Source: Euperipatoides rowelli (Eukaryota; Onychophora; Udeonychophora; Euonychophora; Peripatopsidae). From it: DNA of 12,781 bases. Within the stretch, counting starts at the first letter, position 1, and each line of letters starts with the position of its first letter. Under the pieces are notes generated by a model. It had not been told where the DNA came from and ran no database searches. It saw nothing but the letters and a program-made list of their open reading frames with translations. The position numbers were made by a program, and so were the translations under genes. This document shows, one piece after another, positions 1-10,307 of the stretch. The DNA lies in NCBI GenBank assembly GCA_003024985.2, contig PXIH01S0003033.1. One strand, written 5' to 3'.

Positions 1-90
1 ACCTATTGATTAATTACGCATGCCCGTTATAATCCAGGCTATTTCTCGATAAAAATCATATTTATATGGGGGCAAGTAAACTGGAATACT

Positions 91-340
91 CCCGAGCATG
101 TTAACAAATTTTGATTTCTGGGGTCCTCCTAAAACTCCCATGTGACCATCTAGGACCTTGATCTTTTAGATACATGTTCTAGACCTTTAGGGTAAAACAA
201 ATTCCACCTTCATCGGAGCATTTGAAAAAAAAAAAATTGATTTTTGGTGGCTTGCCCCTTAGCACCCCCATGTAACCACCTAGAACCTTAACTTTTAATA
301 TACATATATTCGGGCCATTAAAACAAACCTAACACAAAAA
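91..340. repeat. Two diverged tandem copies of a ~126-bp repeat
   Basis: Two copies of one unit lie head to tail. Matching landmarks in order are CGAGCAT (93) and CGGAGCAT (214), GATTTCTGG (113) and GATTTTTGG (239), CCCATGTGACCA (137) and CCCATGTAACCA (267), TAGGACCTTGA and TAGAACCTTAA (151 and 281), and TAAAACAAA (193 and 319). The offsets range from 121 to 130, so small indels separate the copies. The second copy carries a 12-A tract before its GATTT landmark. No open frame runs through either copy and no terminal inverted repeat was seen. It is probably an old interspersed or satellite-like repeat whose family I do not recognise. Confidence 0.7.
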
Positions 341-3300
341 ACCACAAGTCAATTGGGCATACCATTGTGGTGAAAATTATATTTAAAGAGTTTTGAATGA
401 CAGACTCTCAGATAAAATTTGTTTATTAATATATAATAATATTGCATAAATTTAGAGATAAAGTAAAATACATTATAGGGATACACAAGAAGAGATGTTG
501 TTATAAAATGTTATATATTGACTATTATACAGATAACTAATAAATAAAATTATTTATTGAAATATAACAAATTATTCATAAATAGCATAAACTAAACAGA
601 AAAAAAAATATGTAATGTTAAATAATTGCTTGATTGGTTAAAAAAAATAAATTTAATTTTCCATAACTAAAGAAACTAAATATTATTAGCCATCACCAAT
701 AAACAAGTGGGTTTCATTATTGAAGAATGTATTCTTCATTGATTTTTTTTTTTTTTTTTCAAATATCAGAGTTCAATATATATATTGGCTGACTATACAA
801 TTTTAAACTGGTTTAGTTAATAAACATTAGATCAATTTATTTAACAGCTGCTTATAAATTGCTTCTCAGCTCAGAAGTTCTGCAGTAATATAAGAAAATT
901 TGAGATAATCGAACCAAAAGCTAATTAACCAATTTTTATTTCATTTTGTTTTGAAGTGAAATAAATTTCATTAATTAAGACAATACATGCAGAACATTTC
1001 AAGGAGAATTATTAAAAAATTAGCACCCCCCCCTTCCCAATAAAATCAAGTACGGTATAATTATTTTAATTTTTTTTTTTGCTGAAGAATAACTAAAGAT
1101 ATTCTTTATTTTTTTCTCACTAATTTTGCTAAGACACATTTAGTTAAATCTCAAGCTTTGCCCATACTCTAAAATGTAGTTACAATATTTTTTTTTTTCT
1201 AACTTACACAGAGATCAATAACGTGAATGAAAAAGATGGATATTTCTGTCATTAAGAAAGTAGATGGAAGTCAATACTGTCTAAATGATGAGAGGGTTAG
1301 CGCAGGCATGAAGACTACCACTGATTTGAGTCAAATTAGCTTCTCACTCAATATTTTCCAATAATCAAGTTATAAAATGAATGTTGGCAATAAAGAGATA
1401 TTCATAAGATTAAGTTCATCAATATTGCAATGAAAGAATAAGCAATTGGCTTTTATTGTTAATATTTCATGATGTGAAAATGCCCCTTTTTCCAAAAGAT
1501 GTTTTACAAAACTTGTCAAGAAGGAAGTAAATTAGAATAGTTCCATCAAGACAAAATTAGCACCACAGTCTGACCACAATAATTACACATCTCATTTTGT
1601 GGGAAAGAAAAAAGTTTTGTTATGGTACCATCTTTGATGGGCCCTGATAGGCACATTCATCTAAATTTCTATAAAATTATGGTATTTAAAATCAAAAATT
1701 TAAAATATTTATTTAAAATCCACTTTTAAAACACATTATAAAGATTAGATCATTAACAATTTACTATTAACCTTTCATCCCAAAGGTGAGTCAATGTAAT
1801 ACTATCACTTAGGTTAGGAGACATACACAAGTAGATATGAATCACTTAAAAGGAAAAAAAGATTGATAAAACTTAATATAAATCTTTACAATTCTTTAAT
1901 ACAAATTAGGAAATAATATTTTTCACAATTAAAAAAAAAAAGAAATGAATTAAGAATAGATCATTATAAAAGGTGTAAAACATTAGGAAATTTATCATAA
2001 TTGATCAACATCTGAATCATATAAAACACTTTAATTATCTAATTTCTCTAACATTTTATGCATGAAGTTAATGTTTGGAATTATTTAAGGCATATTTCTG
2101 CATTTTATTTTCAAAATTTAAATGGTCGCTTGAATAAACAATTTAACTATTAAATTTAACAAAGTAGCCTAGTAATAATAATAATAATTAAAAAAACTTA
2201 TAAGTTCGCAGGGGTTGAGTCTGATGGACCAAAATCAATGTAAGGAAAATAATAACTAAATAATATACTTCAAACATGAGTAGAACACATTATTAGAAAA
2301 ATGACATTACTGTGGCAGCTATTGGAAGTATCAAGCTACTGCCTTATTGCAATCTATAACAAATTTCTAAAAATATGAGAACATAGGTTTCACAGACACA
2401 ACCCATCTGATGAAGTAGTAAATTTAAAAAAAGGTATAATATTTATAAATGTTCTTCAAATTCACTTTATAATCTGGTTTAGGGTGACCAGATTAAAATT
2501 CAAAATATATATATAAAAAAAAAAGAAAGTAAGATAAAACCTAAAAGTATTTGGGTACAAGCAAAACAATAAGTGTCATATTTTAGTCTTGATAACAACT
2601 AGTATAGCTTATGAAAACAAAATGTTTTGTTATTGTTGTTCTGTCGCATGTTATTTGAATAATTTTGAATTACAGTATATAGAAAAATATTGATTTTCAT
2701 ATCAATTTCAACATTTTCCTCCTTTGTTTACCTCCTTAAAAAATAAAATCAGTTTAAAGCTTTTGAAACATGATTTTTAAGAGTTTTTGTTTCTTATTAA
2801 TTTAAAACCATCAACATGTCTGCTAGTTTTCATATTATTGTGACAGCCATGAAAACTTATGTTACTACTTCACTTTGATATTATAAGATTTAGTAAATCT
2901 ATGTTTTGTAAACTAATACATCAATAAATATTTACTATTGCTTGGCCAACATTCAAATGATTTTACAAAACTACCATCCTTAAAATGTGAGCATATTACT
3001 TTATGTAGCCAAATATAGTGTGTAAAATTGTACCAATTCCCCCAAAAATACATATTTTAAATTACTGAACAATAATTCATGACATTGTAAAACTGCATGC
3101 CTAAAATGTTTTAAAACAAATGAATATTTTATTTTTTTGATACTCTAACACAAGGATGGATATGTCTTTTGAACATATCTAGCAATACGGCAAATGTTAT
3201 AACAAAGATACAAGCTTTAAAAAAAAGATAAGAAAAAACATGAAGTATGAACATTACAGCCTATTAAAATTAATTCAGCTTTTTGAACCCAACCCACAAA

Positions 3301-5070
3301 TTTAAATGTTTTAGCATAACTAATAAAAACAGCCCATTTTAGGCTCTTTAGTATTGACTTTCTTCCCTACATTTTTTTAGTGTCATGTTATGTGTGCCAC
3401 TCATGAGATAGTTATTTTGAATGACTCTTAACGATAAGCTTTCACTCCTTGCTCATGAGAAAAGAGTTGGTTTTCCAGCCACCATTATTGAACTAGCCAT
3501 ATGAATTACTTGAACAAGAGACCTTCTTAAACAACCTCTTAAAACAGTTAAAAATATTAAAGTACAAAGTGAAGGTTTAAAAAAATATCAGCTAATTTAC
3601 AATGAACTAGCTCATTATGAATGGCTCAAAGTGAATAGTTTACTTTGGTGTATGTGCTTTTATATTCTAGATCAATAAAATAGAATGATGGAACCTATCA
3701 CATCATGTTGTGCAAAAACTTATTAAAGATGTCTTATAAACTTATTCACTTTAAATAAGCTAAATTTTCTTATCCTCAGTGAAATGTTTAGGTTGAAGTT
3801 AATGAGCATTAATAGATTAATAAACATTTCCTATATTAATATTAAAAATATTGTTTATTTTTTGTTTTTGTTTTGTGAGTAGGCAGGAAGAACTGTGTGT
3901 GTTTCATGTGGGAATGCACATTATTTGCAACAAGGAAGTGTCGATTTATAGAATTTCAAGGATAAACGATATTGAAAAAAAAAACATTCAAGACAAGAAT
4001 AAAAATGTAGCACAATGACAGAAAATTAAATTAAGACGGTTATCACTTGAATAAACATACACATACCTAAAAAAAATAACTTATGGAGGTAAAATGATAG
4101 CCTATTGACTAAGCTCAATGAGTATTAAGTGAAAGAAAGATAATAATTGTTATGGTATTTTAGCAAAATTATTATTTGAGGAAGGATAAGAATTATACTA
4201 TATATAGAAAAAAATAATGGTTATATAACGACTTAATATTACTGGTAAAACATATTTATAATTTAAAAATTATTCATTGTCCATTTGGTGTTGTAGCCCC
4301 CCAAAAAAAGTCGTAAGTAAGAGGCTGAACATCAAAGTCTGATTGCACACATGATATAATGGTAAAGGAAGAGATAACATAAAACTACAGATCTAAGTAC
4401 AATTAATATACTGTACAGGTAATAATGGATTTACATGTAATTTGATCTACATGTTTTTGGAATAACTTGATATAAAAATTACTACTACTCGATTTCAATG
4501 ATCAATTATTTGAAATAACCCGGTTTACAAAAAAAAAAAATGTTGAATAGGCTATACTCAATTTAGAATAAAAATAAGACAATTAAAACTGTCAAATGAA
4601 AAAGTAAATAAACTTCTATGCTTTTGTTAATGTTATGATAGACTGAGGAAAAATAGTTCATTTATTTATTCCAAATTTATTCAAATACGTTATGAAAATA
4701 TTTTTCGATGAATAAATTTTAAGCCTAATAGCCTAAATTCAAACCCAGCCCTAGGAAATACCCACTTTTTATCAAGTTAACCTGACAAGAGGTTAATAAT
4801 AGTGAGTAGATTAAAAAATGATGTTTTTGTTTCCATTACTTCCCATAATCCTTAGCATTTCTATTATTTCATATGGTAAATTATTGTTTGATTTACACGT
4901 TTTTGATTTGAATGCTGATTTCCAAGAACACAACCCCAGTGTAAATCAAGGATTAACTGTACTGTACGCCATCTTGAATAAAGACAATTATGGTAATTGA
5001 AAATAGTAATGCTGATTTTCGAAATAACTAGAACAGAAATACAGTTAGGTCTACAAAAATCCTATATATT
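341..5070. other. AT-rich non-coding stretch, no gene seen
   Basis: This 4.7-kb stretch is very AT-rich, with many short A and T runs and stop codons in every frame. The only frame above about 60 codons is at 4,818-5,000. It codes for a hydrophobic, low-complexity start with no recognisable motif, so I treat it as chance. Small items inside are a T17 run at 743-759, a C8 run at 1,026-1,033, a short AAT tract at about 2,172-2,189, and a perfect palindrome at 721-738 listed separately. No tRNA-like A/B box pair at correct spacing, SINE tail or transposon end was found. Confidence 0.6.
721..738. repeat. Perfect inverted repeat next to a T17 tract
   Basis: The arms TGAAGAAT and ATTCTTCA are exact reverse complements separated by GT. 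A 17-base T run follows five bases later (743-759). The hairpin plus T-run resembles a terminator shape, but in AT-rich eukaryotic DNA with no adjacent gene this is most likely coincidence. A similar GCTGAAGAATAAC...ATATTCTTTAT pair follows the T-rich run near 1,081-1,110. Confidence 0.6.
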
Positions 5071-5090
5071 AATTGGAGAGAGAGTGTTCA

Positions 5091-5390
5091 GAAGCCAGTA
5101 TTTTCTGAAGCTGGTAACAGCACCATCTATGAACTATTTTTAGAAACTCTAATGTAACAGGCTTATCAGCCTGGAAACTAAGGATTAAGAATCATAACTA
5201 TTATGTGAGAGAGAGGGAGAGTGAGTGATGCCCATGTAACGGGCTTAAAAATGTTTGATGCCCTTGTAACAGGCTTATTCGAAGCCATTTTCCAAAGCCA
5301 CTAACAGCGCCATCTAGGAACTAATTTTAGAAAATGTTTGATAACCGTATAATAGGCTTATTTGCTAGCATGAATATAAAATTCTAATTC
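5091..5390. repeat. Interspersed repeat family with CAGC(A/G)CCATCTA core, two tandem units
   Basis: Two diverged units share GAAGCCA (5,091 and 5,281), AACAGC(A/G)CCATCTA (5,116 and 5,303), GAACTA and a following TTTTAGAAA, then a TAACAGGCTTAT or TAATAGGCTTAT tail. The unit offset is about 188 bp. Between them are two further short copies of TGATGCCC(A/T)TGTAAC(G/A)GGCTTA (5,228 and 5,257). A GA-rich tract at about 5,207-5,226 sits inside. The unit is non-coding, and a related copy lies about 2.8 kb away at 8,036-8,200. I cannot name the family; SINE- or MITE-like elements with similar CGCCATCTA cores exist in several invertebrates as general background, but no ends or target-site duplications could be defined here. 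Confidence 0.7.
5158..5173. repeat. Short hairpin inside the repeat unit
   Basis: CAGGCT and AGCCTG are exact reverse complements around TATC. The stem is formed from the unit's AACAGGCTTA tail. It is present in only this copy, so it may have arisen by mutation. Confidence 0.4.
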
Positions 5391-5482
5391 AGGTTTACAT
5401 AAGTGCAATAAAATTCATTTTTTAAATATTGTCAATCTATATAATAAAAAATGTAGAAAAGTTTGTACATCAATACGGTTTA

Positions 5483-5714
5483 CTAATCCTCCTCATCCAC
5501 TAATCCTACCACAATGATGTTGGATTTACTTGTAAGTGCTACTAATGCAGTTATGACTGCTGCTATTTTGGTTCCCAATGACTTCCCTGCTCTGGAGATA
5601 TTTTTTTGAAAATTTATGGTAAAAGGAGCTCTGATGTTTGCTGTCCAACTGTATAACAAATTCAGCATCTCCAATTACACCAGAAACAACCCGAGATGCA
5701 TTTCTAAAACACAT
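5483..5714 (-). pseudogene. Possible frameshifted coding remnant, identity unknown
   Basis: Two overlapping minus-strand frames of 62 and 63 codons lie one base out of phase. The upstream one (5,714 down to 5,526) starts at an ATG directly after an in-frame TAA and begins MCFRNASRVVSGVIGDAEFV. The downstream one (to 5,483) contains AGKSLGTKIAAVITALVALT and ends VGLVDEED before a stop. Residue composition is mixed rather than the K/N/I/F-rich pattern of chance frames here, and G+C is 35-42% over the three covering lines, above the background. This could be one ancestral reading frame broken by a single indel, or an exon remnant. I recognise no domain and see no clear splice sites or poly(A) tail. 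A chance origin remains about as likely. Confidence 0.2.
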
Positions 5715-5719
5715 TTATT

Positions 5720-6225
5720 GCCACTGGGTTGCCTCTCTCAGCTAGTTTTAAATAACTTCAAAGTAATTTAACAATAGGCTATCTATTGAATATTCCATCG
5801 ATCATAAAAGGTTTTTTTTTTTTTTAAAAAAAGAGGTGGATAACATTTGATAGAATTAGTGAAAGAAATGTGAACATAGTTAATAGATTATCAAGGTGAT
5901 TAGACCATAAAGTATAGTAGACTAATGGATGAGCACTTTAGCTATTTCCCAATGAAAGATAATTTTCAAGAAATGTCAAGTGATTCATGAAAATTTGACT
6001 GTTAGGTAACCTAATAAATTATTTAAAATCACGTAGGAGTGAACCTAGACATTTTAAAATAAAAATTTAATCTTGACTCCACATAACTAAAAAAAAATTT
6101 ACTCAATAAGAAAGATACAGTGAGGTAAACTATCAAGCAATCGACAAAACTATATAATTTTTTTAATCTGAAATACATAATAACAATGACAATAATACTA
6201 ATAATTATAAAAATAATTTATAATA
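5720..6225. other. AT-rich non-coding stretch, no gene seen
   Basis: There are stop codons in all frames and no recognisable element. It holds a T14 run directly followed by A7 (5,812-5,832), whose centre is a 14-bp T7A7 palindrome. Scattered AAT motifs increase toward the microsatellite on its right. Confidence 0.6.

Positions 6226-6229
<4 letters not shown>

Positions 6230-6287
<58 letters not shown>
6230..6287. repeat. (AAT)n microsatellite, 58 bp perfect
   Basis: A trinucleotide array reads TAATAATAAT without interruption for about 19 units. It is preceded by an imperfect AAT-rich lead-in from about 6,182 that includes variants such as AATAATACTAATAATTAT. The uninterrupted length suggests it is probably length-polymorphic in the population. 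Confidence 0.97.
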
Positions 6288-6478
6288 CATACCAAGATTG
6301 ATAAGAAATTATTTAAAAATATGTTTTTCAATGTTAAACATTTTTATCTATGCTTAAAATTATAAAATATATTAATTTTTACGATATAAATTGTATTTGA
6401 TTGAGTGTGCAAAATACAGGATTTAATAAAGTCCCTAACACACTAAAAAGTGCAACTTCTGATTGAATGCATCATGAA

Positions 6479-6495
6479 GTGAGTTCATAACTCAC
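6479..6495. repeat. Perfect 7-bp hairpin with 3-base loop
   Basis: GTGAGTT and AACTCAC are exact reverse complements around CAT. No adjacent gene gives it a function, so it may be chance. Confidence 0.45.
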
Positions 6496-7392
6496 CTTTT
6501 CACTCTCATTATTTATTTAGTTTTGCTATATACTTTTATTAAATAGTCCTACATTTTTTGGGCTAAGGACTATATTTTCTAGTAATTTTATCAATCTATA
6601 TTGTTCAATAAATTAATAAGTAAAAAATACTTTCCCCTCATTATAAAAATCAGTATAGGTAACAATGAATAGTTTGTTATAAAATATAGGTAAACTCGTA
6701 AAGCTTTAATTACAATTTTAATACATGTCCACATGAGTGTCATTCATGGGTTGGTGTACATCCTGTTGATATTAGATTTATTATTTTGTCAAACATGTTT
6801 TCTTGTACTAGATGGACAGTGTTCAGCAATCTTTTAGCAAATGAGCCACTAAAAGAAAGCTTTGAACTATTAGGCTAATCTTCAATGTTGGGTGTAGTGT
6901 CTTCTTTGCAAATAACCAAAATTTAGAACTTGCACGGTGAAAAACATCCAGTTCTGCATCAATACTTTCTTCACCTGTCTTGATAACTTTGCCTACAAAG
7001 CTGTTAAGCTTATGTGGTATCACAAATCATACTTTATCCACCTTATTATTTATTACATTAACTTATGCATTCATGATATATCTGTTTTTACTTTATGTAC
7101 TGTTTACGTTGAACGAGTCTCTACAATTTTCAATAGTAAATGCCACATTCATATAATTGGATCAATTATAAAGATCATAACATTTCATAAAACAAATAGC
7201 TTCCATACATTGTGCGATTTAATGCTAATTTTATTCCTGCAGCCTATGCCTTTTTAATTTAATATTCACACAGTCTTTCTAATAAAATCAATGTATTGAG
7301 TAATCAATGCTTTTAGTCTATCTTTGTTGAAATAGGCATTTGTTTTTCCAGCAAGCAATAGTTCTGTCATTCATGATTCATTATTTTGTAGC

Positions 7393-7419
7393 TGGATAGG
7401 TACTGTATGTGCCTATCCA
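7393..7419. repeat. Strong 27-nt hairpin
   Basis: The arms TGGATAGG and CCTATCCA pair perfectly. The stem continues inward with one G-T wobble and two further pairs, leaving the loop TGTAT. This gives 11 base pairs around a 5-base loop, stronger than the other hairpins in the AT-rich background. It is too short for a microRNA precursor by itself, and the flanks do not obviously extend the stem. Confidence 0.6.
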
Positions 7420-8035
7420 AGGAGGAAGTTCTACCCTTGTACTGTGTTTTCACAGTCTATTTAAAGATAAGAAATCAGTTTGTTGAATTATCTTGATTTA
7501 ATAAAAGATTGTTTTATCGGTCACTTATTGTAATTAACAAAATTGACGATAAATAGACAATAATGTATGTAAAAATGAAAATAGAAATCATATAAAAAAT
7601 ATTGAATATTAACGATAACATTGGATAATAATATTAAATTTACACCACAAAATGAAATAGAATAAGAATTTACAAGCTTTTTTGTTGATAAATTTTATGC
7701 CTTGCGTTTTAATTTGTACAGAAAGATAGGGAGGATAAATTGTTCCGAGTTTAAAACTTCTGATATTATTGAGATTAGAGAGGCTTTAAATAATTTTTAT
7801 GTGAAAGGTAGGCTGCAGATAACATCTATATATCTAAAATCGTTATGATATCTGGTAAAAAGATTCTGATTGGTTGCTGGTTGTCTGATGAAATAGTGAT
7901 GTCAGAATATAATCAAATGCTATAATTAATCATTTCGGAGAAATAAATATTTTCTGTAATTTTATAAATTAATTTACTAAATGGAATAAAATATATCTCA
8001 AAAAGATTAACCCATCTTATATCTTAGTTGTAATA

Positions 8036-8200
8036 TGACATGTTCCAAAGTTGGGAACAGCACCATCTAACGGGCTTCGTGGGAACTATTTTTTTTGTCT
8101 TAGATAAACAAATATGTTTGATGCCATGGGCTTAAACAATAAAAATGTTTGATGCCCATGTAACAGACTTATTTGCTAGTTTCTATATTATTACGAGTGC
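8036..8200. repeat. Further copy of the CAGC(A/G)CCATCTA repeat family
   Basis: This segment shares GGAACAGCACCATCTA, GGAACTATTTTT, two ATGTTTGATGCC(C)ATG motifs, TGTAACAGACTTATTTGCTAG and a downstream AGTGCAA with the block at 5,091-5,410. Order and orientation are the same. The sequence ATCTAACGGGCTTCGTGGGAAC is rearranged, as if the GTAACGGGCTT motif had been inserted into or duplicated next to the core. No coding capacity or defined ends were seen. Confidence 0.65.
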
Positions 8201-8995
8201 AAAAAAAGAAAAAGTTGGGCAATAAAATGTATAGGTCTACATTTAGTTTGATCAATATTTATGAACAAGTACTAATATATTTCATTTTTTATGTAAAACA
8301 ATTTATTGTTTGCAAGTGCAAGAGAAAAAGAAAAATAAACTAAGATGTTTTTCCAATAAAAAGTTTCAAGCACAATTATTTTTATTAATTATTGTATTAT
8401 TTTATTTTTAAATCAACGGGTGAGGGGGTGAAAAGGGGAAGCACATGAAGTGAAAGACAGGAGATTGGGGAAGGAGAATGAATTTATCTCAATTTGAATG
8501 TGATAGGTTTTATAATATTTGGAAATAAGATTTTTTTTTTGTTTAAAACAAAGGGGTAAGGGGAAAAAATGGGTTGACAGATTTTAAGATTTAGTTTTAA
8601 CTTTTAGAATTTGCAAATAAGATTTTTTTGTTTTTAAACCAACGGCGGGAGGGAACCAAAAACGGGGGGAGTTGGGGTTAGAGAAAAGTTGGAGGGGAGG
8701 GGAAATGGTGGAGGTGAGAAAAACGAACTTTCATCAAATTGGGCGGTTTTAGGATTTAGAATATTGGAAAATAGGATTTTTTTTTTCATTTTTTTGATGG
8801 TTTAAGACTTGGTTTTAATTTTTGGAATTTTCAAGTAAGATTTTCCCAATGGGGGAAGGGTCAAAAACAGGTGGGAGGGGGGAAAGGAGAAGCAGGGAAG
8901 GGAGTGTAACAGTTGGAAAAGGGGGGATGCAGTTCTGTCAATTTGAATTCTTTAGGTTTGAATTGGAAAATAATATTTTTTTGTTTTTAAACAAA

Positions 8996-9017
8996 GGGTG
9001 AATGGGGGGGGGGAGGG
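8996..9017 (+). other. Canonical G-quadruplex motif
   Basis: GGG, a 5-base loop, a run of ten G, one A and a final GGG satisfy the four-run G3 pattern with loops of 1-7 bases. It lies in one purine segment of the tandem array. Other segments (for example 9,151-9,170) have three long G runs and fall just short of the pattern. Confidence 0.6.
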
Positions 9018-9064
9018 ACAGTTTGATGGAATAAAATTTGCTTTTAACTTTTAGAATTTGCAAA

Positions 9065-9076
9065 TATATATATATA
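9065..9076. repeat. (TA)n run replacing the T tract of one A box
   Basis: The box A copy starting near 9,058 reads TTGCAAATATATATATAT instead of TTGCAAATAAGATTTTTT, a local dinucleotide expansion within the array. Confidence 0.7.
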
Positions 9077-9921
9077 TTTTAATTTTTAAACCAATTGGGA
9101 AGAGGGAGGGATTAAAAATGTGTGGTGAGGTAAGGAAATGGAAAGGTGGAGGGGGGATGGGTGGAGGGGGAAAAAAGAATTCATCATTTTGAACAGTTTT
9201 AGGTTTTAGAATTGGAAAATAAGATTTTTTTTATTTTTTAAACAAAAGGGCAAGGGGGCAGAAAATTGGAGAGTGGAAGCAGGGAGAAGTGTGGGGAAAC
9301 AGGGAAATGGGAGGAGGGTGCAAAATAAATTCCAGCAATTTGGACAGTTTAGGTTTTAAAATTGGAGAATATAATTTCATTTGTTAAACAAACGGGGTAG
9401 AGGAGGGGGAACAAGTGGACGGAATAAGAGTTGGCTTAACTTTTTGAATTTGCAAATAATATTTTTTTCATTTTTAAAGCAATGGGGTTATAGTGGCTAT
9501 TAGTGGGGCCACAAACGGATGTAGGGGAGGGAGCAAACAGGTGGAGGGGGAACAGGTGGAGACAAGGGAAAATGAAATGGAAAATTAGATTTATTGTGTG
9601 GGAGGATGGGATAAGATTTTTATCATTTTTAAACCAATGAGGGTCAGAGGAGGTGGGAGATGGGTAAAAAAAACAGGGATAGGAGGCCAAAAACAAGTGG
9701 AGTGGGGAAATAATAAATTTCCATCATTTTGGAATGATTGACCTTTTACAATTTGAAAATATGATTTCTTTGTTCTGTGCAAGTTTAGCTAGTTTAAAAT
9801 TATTTGGTTAAACTATTTCCATAGTTTTTCTGTCCACTTACAGTATACAGTATATTCAAATTTAAATTACACACATAGAAGTAATCAAATCCTGACTTTG
9901 TGGAAAAAAATGATTTTTTTA

Positions 9922-9938
9922 CCCACTTTTAAAGTGGG
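9922..9938. repeat. Perfect 8-bp inverted repeat with 1-base centre
   Basis: CCCACTTT and AAAGTGGG flank a single T. Removing that T would leave a perfect 16-bp palindrome centred on TTTAAA. It lies about 150 bp right of the tandem array; no function is evident. Confidence 0.5.
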
Positions 9939-10307
9939 GAATAACTCAAACACTAAAAAACTATCTTCCCAAATGCATTACCAATATAATTCCAAAAATT
10001 ACCCCAAAAAAAGCATTGATGAGTTGCATTCAGTCATACATAGATGCAATAGTTAATATTATAAAACACAAGTTCAATAAGGGACAATCAACAGAAACCT
10101 GTTTCCCACTCATCTATGGGGACTTGAACAGGTCATTAGGTTGGTATTGTTTACTTTAATTTCGCACAAGCATATCACTAAGTTACTATAGATCTGTTAA
10201 ATAAATTATTGGATTATTCTATTCCACAAAAATAAAAGCCTCATGGCTGTTTAATTTTTTTTATGAATGTCCTCTTTAAACAGTCTTTGGTCCAATGCTA
10301 TCCTAAC

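Larger units (their letters stand above)
6288..8035. other. AT-rich non-coding stretch, no identifiable gene
   Basis: Only short frames occur. On the plus strand 6,937-7,257 is open for 106 codons, but its product is rich in I, H, F, Y and C with no motif. On the minus strand 6,823-7,023 is open for 66 codons and contains KVIKTGEESIDAELDVFHRA, which looks more protein-like, and overlaps the first. I could not assign either to a family. Two hairpins inside this stretch are listed separately. The rest shows nothing beyond simple AT-rich sequence. Confidence 0.5.
8390..9772. repeat. Degenerate tandem array of alternating T-rich boxes and C-poor G+A segments
   Basis: Two related boxes recur. Box A is like TTGCAAATAAGATTTTTTTG plus TTTTTAAACCAA (near 8,613, 8,830, 9,058, 9,449 and 9,609). 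Box B is like TTAGAATTGGAAAATAAGAT plus TTTTTTAAACAAA (near 8,521, 8,764, 8,962, 9,212, 9,362 and 9,750). Each is followed by a purine segment of G runs and A. Spacing is 132-154 bp from A to B and 66-96 bp from B to A, so the dimer is about 200-250 bp. At 9,212-9,362 two B boxes follow each other, as if an A unit were lost. The plus strand is nearly free of C in the purine segments; 9,121-9,180 has 31 G and no C. Minus-strand frames across it (for example 9,436-9,696) only translate the pyrimidine tracts into P/S/F/H-rich products and are not genes. Confidence 0.85.

Noticed and set aside
721-759. Hairpin plus T-run as a rho-independent terminator
   Set aside because: The window is eukaryotic by its 28S fragment and composition, and no gene ends here.
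904-980. Reverse-strand GGTTCGATTATC resembling a tRNA/SINE B box
   Set aside because: No A box at the proper spacing and no cloverleaf arms could be found around it.
4818-5000. 60-codon plus-strand frame with a hydrophobic start resembling a signal peptide
   Set aside because: Hydrophobic F/L/I runs arise readily from T-rich DNA; the rest has no motif and there is no supporting context.
6823-7023. Minus-strand 66-codon frame considered as a hAT/ZBED-type transposase remnant
   Set aside because: An ASSKFWLFAKK string faintly recalls a motif in those proteins, but the following residues do not fit, no flanking domain is found in any frame and no terminal inverted repeats are present.
6937-7257. 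Longest plus-strand frame, 106 codons
   Set aside because: The product is dominated by I, H, F, Y, C and L with no motif, as expected of AT-rich DNA, and it overlaps another frame on the opposite strand.
9436-9782. Two minus-strand frames (86 and 63 codons) rich in P, S, F and H
   Set aside because: They are the translation of the pyrimidine strand of the purine-skewed tandem array. Lack of stops follows from base composition, and the products show only low-complexity bias.
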